Positions 56,386 through 63,840 of a stretch of DNA of 64,000 bases are shown here, piece after piece. The position numbers were made by a program, and so were the translations under genes. Positions within the stretch are counted from its first letter, which is position 1. Every line of letters starts with the position of its first letter. Under the pieces are notes generated by a model, which saw nothing but the letters and a program-made list of their open reading frames with translations, did not search any database and was not told the DNA's origin. The stretch spans positions 2,542,001 through 2,606,000 of the forward strand of contig NZ_CP013232.1 in assembly GCF_001584145.1 (NCBI RefSeq), in the 5' to 3' direction. The stretch comes from Collimonas fungivorans (GTDB lineage Bacteria > Pseudomonadota > Gammaproteobacteria > Burkholderiales > Burkholderiaceae_D).

Positions 56386-56874
56386 ATGACTACTTTGCTA
56401 TCGCTTAAGAAAATTTCTTGCGCCACCGGATTTGCCGTGGCCGGGCTGCTGGCCGCCAATCCCGCATTCGCCCAGGGCACGGCGTCGATAGACGGTGCTA
56501 TCGCTACCGCTTCGCAGTGGATTGCGCTGGCCGACAGCAACCAGGCCGAAAGGATGTGGAGCAGCAGCGGTCCTGCCATGCAGAAAAGCACCAGCAAGGA
56601 AGACTGGATGAAATACCTGAGTGCGGTGAAGACCGAACTGGGGCCGCTGAACAGCCGCCAGTGGGAGCAAATCGTTCATGTCACCAACCCGCCGGAACTG
56701 CCGCCAGGAGAGTACTTGAATATCGCATTTTCCGGACGTTTTGCCAAAGCGCCGACGCTGGAAAAGGTATCGATGGTGCAGGCCGGCGATAAGTGGATAC
56801 CGGTCGGTTACGTGATCACGAAATTTGAACCCGCTCCGGCTGCTGCGGCCGATCCTGCTGCTCCAAAAAAATAA
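56386..56874 (+). CDS. DUF4019-family secreted protein
   Basis: 162-aa exported protein of unknown function. Signal peptide of about 29 residues (cleavage near AFA), then a DUF4019-like domain (SQWIALADSNQAERMWSSSGPAMQKSTSKEDWMKYLSAVKTELGPLNSR) and an Ala/Pro-rich tail. The aspartate/serine/tryptophan pattern is typical. Monocistronic, after the divergent MCE operon. The ATG at 56386 is the one directly before the signal peptide. Confidence 0.82.
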   Translation: MTTLLSLKKISCATGFAVAGLLAANPAFAQGTASIDGAIATASQWIALADSNQAERMWSSSGPAMQKSTSKEDWMKYLSAVKTELGPLNSRQWEQIVHVTNPPELPPGEYLNIAFSGRFAKAPTLEKVSMVQAGDKWIPVGYVITKFEPAPAAAADPAAPKK

Positions 56875-56893
56875 GGACTGGAGGCCGGGGAAG

Positions 56894-57121
56894 TCATCTG
56901 CGGTGTTTCCTGCTGTGCCGGACGACTTTTTCCACGCCGCGCTGTCCGTGCAGATCGGTATCGACCAGGCCTTTGTCCAGGTCTGTCAAAGCCTGTTTCA
57001 TTTTTTTGCGCGGCCCGGCAACTTGCCGGTCCGCCGCCTCGTCTCTTTCGTTCGGCAACAAGGGTGCGTTGCCCTTTTTCACCGGAACTTTGATATTCAC
57101 ATCTGTGGTTTTCGTCGGCAT
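56894..57121 (-). CDS. Small basic hypothetical protein of the stress cluster
   Basis: 75 aa, rich in Lys, Arg and Asp, without membrane segment or signal: PTKTTDVNIKVPVKKGNAPLLPNERDEAADR, then QVAGPRKKMKQALTDLDKGLVDTDLHGQRG. I think it is real because the codon pattern is gene-like and AAGG lies nine bases before the ATG at 57121. Small proteins of this type accompany DJ-1 and catalase genes in related bacteria, which I recall but cannot check. The lux-box-like dyad at 57200 lies 90 bases upstream, with a -10 candidate TACTCT (57180-57175) 33 bases from its centre, so it may be quorum-regulated. Confidence 0.72.
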   Translation of the reverse strand: MPTKTTDVNIKVPVKKGNAPLLPNERDEAADRQVAGPRKKMKQALTDLDKGLVDTDLHGQRGVEKVVRHSRKHRR

Positions 57122-57146
57122 GTGGTCCATCCTTTTTGATGAGATG

Positions 57147-57199
57147 AAAGGTCGCATGTTGCTGGTCGCGCAGCAGAGTAATGAAGGCCTGGTTTATTG
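57147..57199 (-). pseudogene. Remnant of the 3' end of a DJ-1/PfpI gene
   Basis: On the minus strand this stretch reads NQAFITLLRDQQHATF, matching the C-terminus NLAFISLLREQQRTS of the intact PfpI gene at 58304-59101 in at least nine of sixteen residues. The DNA matches at about 21 of 27 bases around 57170-57196. The similarity stops within a few bases of the lux-box-like dyad. It is too diverged to be a fresh target-site duplication, so it is best read as the tail of a former paralogue cut by the insertion of the following segment. Confidence 0.6.
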
Positions 57200-57221
57200 C
57201 AACTGTCACTATTGACAGTTG
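57200..57221. promoter_or_regulatory. Second lux-box-like dyad
   Basis: A perfect 9-bp inverted repeat CAACTGTCA-CTAT-TGACAGTTG. Its inner 20 bases (57201-57220) match the luxI lux box at 16 positions, including both CTGTCA and TTGACAG arms and the same spacing. It lies between the divergent small stress gene (minus) and the diiron-oxidase gene (plus). It could instead be a simple hairpin; no T-run follows on either strand. Confidence 0.65.
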
Positions 57222-57510
57222 AAAATATTTCCTGCGTTAACTAGTGTGGATCAAGGAACATAGTGCCCCGGGGAGTACGGCTGAATATACATATCACTTT
57301 GGATACTTTCTCCCTCGCTTAGGTTCGCGAAAATTGTGCAGATATTTGGTGTCTCGGAGGATGAGGTTCCAATATCAAATGCCGCAGAATTCCAGGTTGT
57401 CCATAATTAGAGCGATGCATCTTAAGGTGCAAGCGCCGTTGATGCCTGGTTCGATACCGTCGGACAGCGGCAAGCAATGGCAAGTTTCGAAACGAAAAGG
57501 GGGTCTCAGG
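57222..57510 (+). other. Long leader before the diiron-oxidase gene
   Basis: About 290 bases, clearly AT-richer than the surroundings. The oxidase frame stays open back to a GTG at 57244, but the upstream part has no family-like residues and no ribosome-binding site, so I treat it as leader. I found no defined hairpin or second dyad here. Confidence 0.55.
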
Positions 57511-58245
57511 ATGAGTCCAGAGTTCAAAAGGCAGGGCGCTTTAAAAGATCCGGCAAGCTATCCAGCATGGTTGCAGCAGGTGTTGCATGAAACTTCAGAT
57601 GCTCGCAAATTGATCGTGGGACATCAGATATTTGCCGGCATGCGTGACGCAACGCTCAATGCACGTGAGTTCAGTGCTTTTTTCGTCAATGGCTGGCCGG
57701 TGGTCGAGCAATTTCCGCAATACATGGCGATGAATCTGCTGAAGGCGCGTTTCGGGCGCTCGGAAGGTGAAGACATGGCGCGTCGTTATCTGACGCGAAA
57801 TATTCGTGTCGAACAAAACCATGCTGAATATTGGGTGGACTGGGCCGCCGTGCACGATGTTTCAAAGGATAAATTACTGCAGGCAGATGGTCCCCCTGCG
57901 GCCTTCGCGCTCAGCCATTGGTGCTGGACGGGCGGTAGCATGGATCAGCTTGCTTCGAGCATGGCTGCAACGAATTATGCGATCGAAGGAGTGACGGGAG
58001 ATTGGGCCACATTGGTGTGCAGCACTCCAAGCTATGAAGAAAGCTTTCCGCCGCCGATTCGGAAAAAGGCTATGCGCTGGCTCAAGCTGCATGCGCACTA
58101 CGACGATGCTCATCCTTGGGAAGCTCTCGACATTATTGCGACGTTATTAGGCTCAAAACCAGAAAAAAAATCGGTTGATGACGTACGTAACAGCATCTTG
58201 ACGAGCTTTTCCTACTTTAAGGCAAGTTTGGATTGCTGCCTCTGA
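57511..58245 (+). CDS. Heme-oxygenase-like diiron (TenA/PqqC-fold) redox enzyme
   Basis: 244-aa protein of the heme-oxygenase-like fold, in the group of iron-containing redox enzymes that includes UndA-type and N-oxygenating members. The scattered metal ligands of this group can be proposed: Glu66 (PVVEQFPQYM), Glu101 and His104 (EQNHAEYW), Glu159 (AIEGVTG), and His194/196, Asp198/199 and His201 (LHAHYDDAHPWEAL). All are present, so it should bind metal. The ATG at 57511 is preceded by AAGGGGG. Base composition is lower in GC than all neighbours, suggesting transfer. The lux-box-like dyad 290 bases upstream points to quorum control. Substrate unknown. Confidence 0.78.
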   Translation: MSPEFKRQGALKDPASYPAWLQQVLHETSDARKLIVGHQIFAGMRDATLNAREFSAFFVNGWPVVEQFPQYMAMNLLKARFGRSEGEDMARRYLTRNIRVEQNHAEYWVDWAAVHDVSKDKLLQADGPPAAFALSHWCWTGGSMDQLASSMAATNYAIEGVTGDWATLVCSTPSYEESFPPPIRKKAMRWLKLHAHYDDAHPWEALDIIATLLGSKPEKKSVDDVRNSILTSFSYFKASLDCCL

Positions 58246-58303
58246 CACCGGTATTGCAGGCGATCAAGATCCGCTGCCGATTTCTTTCGTACTGCACCCA
58301 GCT

Positions 58304-59101
58304 CTATCTGGAATCAGAGCTTGTGCGCTGTTGTTCACGCAGCAAACTGATGAAGGCCAGGTTGAAAGCGGGAAGGTCGTCAGGCTTGCGCGAAGAAACA
58401 AAATTGCGATCGCGCACCACTTCCTGGTCCAGCCAGGTGCTGCCGGCATTCCTGAAATCGTCTTGCAGGCTCGGCCAGCTGGTGACGGTCCGGTCCTTGG
58501 CGATGCCGGCCGATATCAGCAGCCAGCCGCCGTGGCAGATCGAGGCAATCGGTTTGTCCGCTTTGTTGATGCTCTGCACAAAGCCGCGCGCCTGCGGCGA
58601 CATGCGCAACGCATCGCCGTTGACCACTCCGCCCGGCAGCAGCACCGCTGCATAATCTTCCGGCAACACCTTGGCTAACGCCTTGTCGACGCTTACCCGC
58701 ATGGCTTTCTCGGTATGCAGGTAGCCTTGCACGCTTTCGCTCTTGTCGGAAACGACATGGACGGTGGCGCCCGCTTCTTCCAGCGCTTTTTTCGGATCCA
58801 GCAACTCGGCTTGCTCGAAGCCGTCGGTGACCAGGATGGCGATGTTCATGTGGCGCAGGCTGCTGGCCCGCGGCTTGCCGCTGTCGACGGCGCCTGCCAC
58901 CGCATTGCTGTTTTGATGGTCGGCCGCGGCGGCAGCCATGTCTGGCGCTACGGCGATACGCGTGATGTTGGAGGACGCTACCGGATCGCTGGCCGGGAAC
59001 GACATTTCGTTGGCATCGTCGAGCGTGATTTCATCCGGACTGTCGTGCTTGCCGGAGCGTACATTCTTTTGCTGCTTGTCGTTGGCACTATTGGCGCTCA
59101 T
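58304..59101 (-). CDS. DJ-1/PfpI-family stress protein with N-terminal extension
   Basis: 265-aa protein. Residues from about 108 form the PfpI/YhbO-type glutamine-amidotransferase-like domain: MNIAILVTDGFEQAELLDPKKALEEAGATVHVVS, LLPGGVVNGDALRMSP, and the nucleophile Cys189 in ASICHGGWLLIS. Family members act as chaperones, proteases or deglycases under oxidative stress. The first ~105 residues are unusual, hydrophilic, and contain DEITLDDANEMSFPASDPVA, a motif I associate with small stress proteins. The ATG at 59101 has AAGGA six bases upstream. Confidence 0.85.
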   Translation of the reverse strand: MSANSANDKQQKNVRSGKHDSPDEITLDDANEMSFPASDPVASSNITRIAVAPDMAAAAADHQNSNAVAGAVDSGKPRASSLRHMNIAILVTDGFEQAELLDPKKALEEAGATVHVVSDKSESVQGYLHTEKAMRVSVDKALAKVLPEDYAAVLLPGGVVNGDALRMSPQARGFVQSINKADKPIASICHGGWLLISAGIAKDRTVTSWPSLQDDFRNAGSTWLDQEVVRDRNFVSSRKPDDLPAFNLAFISLLREQQRTSSDSR

Positions 59102-59226
59102 GGAGGTTCCTTGTAGATGTGTGGAAAGCCTGGCGCCGGCCGGCTGCCGCCGCTCTCGGCTACGGCAGCTGTGCTGCCAGGCTTTTTCATTGCGCTTGAC
59201 TGCACTCATGCGCTGTCCTGTTGCAA

Positions 59227-59481
59227 TCAAGGCCAGGGCGCCGGCGTCACCGGCAGATACTGCGGCTCGATGTCTTCCGGCATGCTGGCTGGCAGCTGTG
59301 AATGCAGTTTGGCGCCAAGCAGCAATTGGATTTCATGTTCCGCCGCGCTGAAATCGGCGGTGGTCAGGGGCTGGTCGGACAGCGGCCAGTTGTCCATTGC
59401 CCATCTTCTGAGCTGCTTGAAACGGTTGTTCAGTTCCTTGCTGTAGTTGTTGCGTATTTGCGCTTGCGTGATGTCGCCCAT
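59227..59481 (-). CDS. Small hypothetical protein
   Basis: 84 aa, hydrophilic, helical N-terminal half (GDITQAQIRNNYSKELNNRFKQLRRWAMDNWPLSDQPL) and a Pro-rich tail; no signal or membrane segment. I do not recognise it. AGGAG lies before the ATG at 59481. It sits 125 bases upstream of the PfpI gene on the same strand and could be co-transcribed with it. Confidence 0.65.
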   Translation of the reverse strand: MGDITQAQIRNNYSKELNNRFKQLRRWAMDNWPLSDQPLTTADFSAAEHEIQLLLGAKLHSQLPASMPEDIEPQYLPVTPAPWP

Positions 59482-59847
59482 GCTTGCTCCTGGTTTGCCG
59501 CATCGTGCAGACCAGCTTATGAGCTGCCGCCAGGATTGGCTATCGGACAGTCGCTGAATGTCGTGTAGGACATCGCGCCGAGCTGGCGTGTTATCGGCAA
59601 ACTTCATCAAGCTTCGCAAGCAAGCCGTTGCCCACTGAAATCCGGGGATTAAATGAAAGGGACAAGGGGCAGCCAATGCCGGAGGGAAAACGGGGAGCAG
59701 GCAAAATGCCGATTGTGGCGGCAAGATGCGTCGTGAAGGGTACTCAAATCGTCGCCGGCGAAGCAGCGGATACAGCAAGTGCGGCGAGCGTAAACGACTG
59801 CCATGCGCGCTCGCCGGCACTGCTGGAATCGAGACAATGCTGGAGTG
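59482..59847. other. Intergenic region without clear features
   Basis: 366 bases between two small minus-strand genes. A plus-strand frame of 69 codons from 59679 (after AAGGGG) exists but has no recognisable features, so I do not call it. No strong hairpin, dyad or repeat was seen. Confidence 0.5.
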
Positions 59848-60132
59848 TCAGGCTGCTCCGCGATACGAGTTCAGATCCGGTGTAAGCCGCTGTGGTCCTT
59901 GCGGTTGCGGCGAGTGTTTTGGCCTCTGCGAATCGGCCACGCTTTCCACTCCGTCGGCAGCAATCGCTTCGAGGAAACCAAGGACGTTACGGTAATAATC
60001 GACCCGCATCTCGGCTTCCAGCAACTGCCTTTCCGACTGATACAGCGCCAGGCGTGTATCGCGTAGTTCGTTTTCTGCCAGCTTTTCAGGCGTCTGGATA
60101 TATTTGATCGCCAATCTGTTAAGCCATCCCAT
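59848..60132 (-). CDS. Small coiled-coil hypothetical protein
   Basis: 94 aa: MGWLNRLAIKYIQTPEKLAENELRDTRLALYQSERQLLEAEMRVDYYRNVLGFLEAI reads as an amphipathic helix followed by a coiled coil, then a Pro/Gln/Arg-rich tail. Similar short proteins with ELRDTRLALYQAE-type helices occur in other proteobacteria, without known function. Start at 60132 with AGAGG upstream. It is the last minus-strand gene of this small-protein cluster. Confidence 0.65.
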   Translation of the reverse strand: MGWLNRLAIKYIQTPEKLAENELRDTRLALYQSERQLLEAEMRVDYYRNVLGFLEAIAADGVESVADSQRPKHSPQPQGPQRLTPDLNSYRGAA

Positions 60133-60397
60133 GTCGGCACCTCTTTTGTATGGAGACAATTTGATCTTAAATCGTTCTTGGCAAAGAAACCTGACAATTG
60201 ACATCATTTAACTATCTTGTTGCGCAATTTCCACGCCGATATTTACGTGGAACAACTAAATATTGTTTACAAGAAAATGCAAGGCATAACAAACAAGATG
60301 CGCCCGGCATGGCAGAGATGATTGGCGCGCAACTGCGCGAATTTGTCGCTCTGCCTGCACGCATTCTGACTAGAATTACATTCGACAAGGAATTCCG

Positions 60398-61360
60398 ATG
60401 CCAGTTCACACCGATTCAATTGCCCTGATCGTCTACGACGATGTCCAGATGCTCGACGTGGCCGGGCCGAGCGAAGTATTTGCGATGGCGGCGCGCATCC
60501 TGGGCGAGCAGACCGGCCATGCGCAGGCGTATGCAATCAGCGTGCTGTCGAGCCGCGGCGGTGAAATCCGCTCGAGCTCCGGCATGCGGCTGCTGACGAC
60601 GGCGCTTGCCACCGCGGCGCCCGATATCTTCGACGTGGTGCTGGTTGCCGGCGGCCAAGGCGCGCAGGCCGCCAGCGCCGACCGCGAATTGCTGGCCTGG
60701 CTGCAGAGCGCCCAGCCGCACGCGCGCTGGATCGGATCGGTGTGCACCGGCGCGTTTGTGGTCGGCGCCGCCGGACTGCTGGACGGTTATCGCGCGGTGA
60801 CGCACTGGAAGAGCCAGGAAGCGCTGGCGCGTCGTTTTCCGCAGGCGCAAATCGTCGACAACGTCTTGTTTGTAGTGGACCGCCAGCGCGTCAGTTCAGC
60901 CGGAGTCACCGCCGGCATGGACCTGGCCTTGCACCTGGTGGAAACCGATCACGGCACGGCGATCGCCAACGCGGTTGCGCGCAGCCTAGTGATGTTCATG
61001 CAGCGCGCAGGCGCAGAAAACCAGCGCAGCGCGCCGCTGTTTGTCCAGGCCGCTGAAAGCAGCGCGATCGACAAGGTGCTGGCGATCCTGCACGCCCGCT
61101 TTAACGAACAGCTGAGCGCCGTCCGGCTGGCCGGCGAGGTGCATACCAGCACCAGGACGCTGCAACGCCAGTTCAAGCAAAGGACCGGTTATACCGTGCA
61201 CGGCTACCTGGAAAACTATCGCCTGGCGATCGCGCGCGGGCTGCTGGAAAAAAGAATCGATGAAGAACACGTCGCCCGCAACTGCGGTTTCCGCAATGCG
61301 CGCCAACTGCGGCGTTTGATCAATCTCAAGCATCATGAAACCAGAGCGGAGCCGAAATGA
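60398..61360 (+). CDS. GlxA-type regulator: DJ-1/PfpI domain plus AraC HTH
   Basis: 320-aa transcription factor. The N-terminal DJ-1-like domain (about 5-185) has IALIVYDDVQMLDVAGPSEVF and the Cys motif GSVCTGAFVVGAAGLLDGYRAVTHW. The C-terminal AraC HTH (about 215-315) has LAGEVHTSTRTLQRQFKQRTGYTVHGYLENYRLAIARGLL and CGFRNARQLRRL. It overlaps the next gene, a second DJ-1 protein, by four bases, so the regulator and its probable enzyme target or partner are made together. Confidence 0.9.
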   Translation: MPVHTDSIALIVYDDVQMLDVAGPSEVFAMAARILGEQTGHAQAYAISVLSSRGGEIRSSSGMRLLTTALATAAPDIFDVVLVAGGQGAQAASADRELLAWLQSAQPHARWIGSVCTGAFVVGAAGLLDGYRAVTHWKSQEALARRFPQAQIVDNVLFVVDRQRVSSAGVTAGMDLALHLVETDHGTAIANAVARSLVMFMQRAGAENQRSAPLFVQAAESSAIDKVLAILHARFNEQLSAVRLAGEVHTSTRTLQRQFKQRTGYTVHGYLENYRLAIARGLLEKRIDEEHVARNCGFRNARQLRRLINLKHHETRAEPK

Positions 61361-62172
61361 ATCGTCGTAATGCCCTCAAGACCCTTGCCGCCGGTGTGGC
61401 GGCTGCGCCAGTGCTTAGCCAAGCAGCGATCGCCGCGGAAACCTTGCCGCAAGCCGCGGCGCCCGCCGCAAAGCCGCTGCGCATAGCGATGGTGATTTTC
61501 CAGGGCATGACGCAACTCGATTTCAGCGCGCCGTTCGAGGTGCTGGCGCGCATTCCCGGCGCCCAGGTCGAAGTAGTGGCGGAGACCTTGGAACCGGTGG
61601 CCTCAGACACTGGTTTGCGCCTGCTGCCGACCCATACTTTTGCCAGCAGCGTCCAGCCGGACCTGCTGTTTGTGCCCGGCGGGCCGGGACAGAATGCGCA
61701 GATGACAAATCCGGCCATGATTGGCTATCTGGCGGCGACCGGGAAGAACGCCGCTTATGTGACCTCGGTCTGCACCGGTTCGCTGCTGCTGGCCGCGGCC
61801 GGATTGCTGCAAGGTTACAAGGCGACTTGCCATTGGCTGTCGATTGACCAACTCAGCCTGTTGGGCGTGGTTGCGCAACAGCAGAGGGTGGTGGTCGACC
61901 GCAATCGCATTACCGGAGCCGGAGTGACCTCGGGCATGGATTTTGCGCTCACGGTAGTGGCGGCGCTGCGCGGCGACGAACTCGCCAGGCGCCTGGAATT
62001 ATTGCTTGAATACGATCCGCAGCCGCCGTACCGCAGCGGTACGCCAAGCCTGGCCGGACCTGCCATGGTGCAGCAAGTGCGCGCATCGGCCGCCCCCATG
62101 CTGGCGCAGCGCCGGGCGCAATCAGAGGCCGCGGCCGACAACTTGCGGCAGCGCGGCTTAATGAACCAATAG
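61357..62172 (+). CDS. Exported DJ-1/PfpI protein, isonitrile-hydratase-like (InhA)
   Basis: 271-aa protein. A Tat-type leader MNRRNALKTLAAGVAAAP (twin Arg 3-4) ends near AIA-A. The DJ-1 domain (about 42-230) has AMVIFQGMTQLDFSAPFEVLARIPG with the Asp expected in isocyanide hydratase, LFVPGGPGQNAQMTN, and the nucleophile motif TSVCTGSLLLAAAGLLQGYKATCHW. Isonitrile hydratases convert isocyanides to N-formamides; here the Tat leader suggests a periplasmic role, which is unusual. Coupled to the GlxA-type regulator. It overlaps the convergent TPR gene by 15 bases. Confidence 0.85.
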   Translation: MNRRNALKTLAAGVAAAPVLSQAAIAAETLPQAAAPAAKPLRIAMVIFQGMTQLDFSAPFEVLARIPGAQVEVVAETLEPVASDTGLRLLPTHTFASSVQPDLLFVPGGPGQNAQMTNPAMIGYLAATGKNAAYVTSVCTGSLLLAAAGLLQGYKATCHWLSIDQLSLLGVVAQQQRVVVDRNRITGAGVTSGMDFALTVVAALRGDELARRLELLLEYDPQPPYRSGTPSLAGPAMVQQVRASAAPMLAQRRAQSEAAADNLRQRGLMNQ

Positions 62173-63324
62173 TGGAGTGCGATGCGACTTGACGCGGTCA
62201 AGCTTGGCCGCGTACAGGTCGTGGTCGTTGCCGGTTGTGCTGTTTTGCATGGCGATGCTCAAATGCTTGACAGCCTGTTCCATGTCGCCCAGGCGCAGGC
62301 AGGCAATGCCCATCCAGTACTGGAATTCATGATAGTAGGGATCGCGCGCAATTTCCCTGCTGAAGTGCATTTTTGCGGCCTTGAAATCGCCGGCGCGCAT
62401 TGCCGCCATGCCCAGGTTGAAAGCCTGGAAAGGGGCTTCAGGCTGCAATTGCGCCAGCCTGGCGGCGAGCAGTTTCGATTCGGCAGATTTGCCCAGGTCG
62501 TTGAGGACGCCGATCAGGTTGAACATGACCACCGTATTTTCCGGCTCGCGTTGAGACACCAGGCGCAACGTGCGCTCGGCTTCCTGCAAATTGCCGTGGC
62601 GCCGGTATATCACTCCCAGCGTGTTGTAGGAAGCGAGGAAATTGGCGTCCTGCCGGATCGCTTCGCGCGCCCACCAGTAGGCGTCGTCCAGTTGGTGCAT
62701 GGACAAGGCTTCGGCTGCCTGGTTATTCATGTACATCGCCACCACGGTGTTCTCCTCGATCTCCTGCCTGCGCTGGCCTTCGGTATCTTCCGGCGGCAGG
62801 AAATCGATCGTCATCAGGCGGCTTTGGTCAAGCGGCATGCGGATTGCGCTGGGCCGTTTGCCGAGCGTGAGATTGACGTGGCCGCTAGCGAAGTAGAGGT
62901 CTGCATTGCGGCTCCAGGCCTGGTCCATGAGTATGGTCTGGTAGCGTACCGGCAGCCCCAGTTCCTTGGCGAAGGCTGCTGTCATGATCACCAGCGACAG
63001 GCAGTTGCCGCTACGGGCGGCGAAGGTCTGGGCGGCATTGCGCGTGTGTTCGGAGCTGTACTCGAGCTGCAGCTGGCCCTTGCTGTACAGCGCATCGAAC
63101 AGGCCTTGCTGTATGCCCTTCACGCGCATCTGGTGGGAGTTCTCCTCGGTGGCCAGGTATTGGCGCATGGCGTGGCTCACGGCAAATACGTCGCCGGCGC
63201 TGACGCGCTGCGAGGGCGGGGAAAACAGCTGGTCGCTGAACAGGCGATCGGCGCGCGGCGCCTGCGGCGAGGTGGCGCAGGCGGCGAACAGGAGACATAC
63301 AGGCAGGACTAGCCAGTGTTTCAT
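62158..63324 (-). CDS. TPR lipoprotein with transglutaminase-like domain
   Basis: 388-aa predicted lipoprotein: lipobox LLFAAC (Cys16), then a transglutaminase-like fold (about 80-185) with the Cys motif RSGNCLSLVIMTAAFAKELGLPVRYQ and SGHVNLTL for the His. About five TPR units follow (NNQAAEALSMHQLDDAYWWAREAIRQDANFLASYNTLGVIYRRHGNLQEAERTL, and so on to residue 375). Whether it is catalytic is unclear, because an Asp partner was not identified. Outer-membrane or periplasmic role is inferred. Start at 63324, directly before the signal peptide. Confidence 0.85.
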   Translation of the reverse strand: MKHWLVLPVCLLFAACATSPQAPRADRLFSDQLFSPPSQRVSAGDVFAVSHAMRQYLATEENSHQMRVKGIQQGLFDALYSKGQLQLEYSSEHTRNAAQTFAARSGNCLSLVIMTAAFAKELGLPVRYQTILMDQAWSRNADLYFASGHVNLTLGKRPSAIRMPLDQSRLMTIDFLPPEDTEGQRRQEIEENTVVAMYMNNQAAEALSMHQLDDAYWWAREAIRQDANFLASYNTLGVIYRRHGNLQEAERTLRLVSQREPENTVVMFNLIGVLNDLGKSAESKLLAARLAQLQPEAPFQAFNLGMAAMRAGDFKAAKMHFSREIARDPYYHEFQYWMGIACLRLGDMEQAVKHLSIAMQNSTTGNDHDLYAAKLDRVKSHRTPLLVH

Positions 63325-63399
63325 CTGAGGCCACCAAGTGGTAGGCAACTTCTAATATGCAGCTTGCGGCAGGCTGCTTTCAATATATACCTGAACCGG

Positions 63400-63840
63400 T
63401 CAGGCCGGATGTCCCATGATGTAGTGCTCGAGCTGCTGGATGATGAACTGCTGTTCCGAGATGATGTCTTTCACCAGGTCGCCGATCGAGATGATGCCGA
63501 CCAGCTTGTCAGCGTCCAGGATCGGCAGGTGGCGCAAGCGATTCTCGGTCATCAGCGCCATGCATTGTTCATTGGTGTCGTCCAGCCGCACATACATGAC
63601 GGAGGAAGTCATGATGTCGCGCACGGAAGTGTCTGTTGACGAGCGGCCTTTGAGTATCATCTTCCTGGCATAGTCGCGCTCGGTCACGATGCCGACGATT
63701 TTTCCCTGCTCCGTCACCAGCAGCGCACCGACGCTCTTGTCCGACATCATCTTGATGGCGTCGAACACCTTGGCGTCGGGAGCAATCGTATAGACAGTCT
63801 GATTCTGCTTGGTCTTGAGAATCTGTGCGACGGTTTTCAT
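63400..63840 (-). CDS. CBS-domain protein
   Basis: 146-aa cytoplasmic protein made of two CBS domains: TVYTIAPDAKVFDAIKMMSDKSVGALLVTEQGKIVGIVTERDYARKMIL (about 18-67) and VRDIMTSSVMYVRLDDTNEQCMALMTENRLRHLPILDADKLVGIISIGDLVK (about 77-128). CBS pairs bind adenosine nucleotides and act as energy sensors; no partner domain is attached. AAGGG precedes the ATG at 63840. The remaining 160 bases of the window hold only its AT-rich upstream region. Confidence 0.9.
   Translation of the reverse strand: MKTVAQILKTKQNQTVYTIAPDAKVFDAIKMMSDKSVGALLVTEQGKIVGIVTERDYARKMILKGRSSTDTSVRDIMTSSVMYVRLDDTNEQCMALMTENRLRHLPILDADKLVGIISIGDLVKDIISEQQFIIQQLEHYIMGHPA

Noticed and set aside
59679..59885. Possible 69-codon plus-strand gene
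   Set aside because: A ribosome-site-like AAGGGG precedes it, but the peptide has no recognisable features and the frame is short for GC-rich DNA.
60189..60208. Third lux-box-like site (CTGACAATTGACAT)
   Set aside because: The arms are in the wrong spacing and do not match the CTGTCA/TGACAG pattern.
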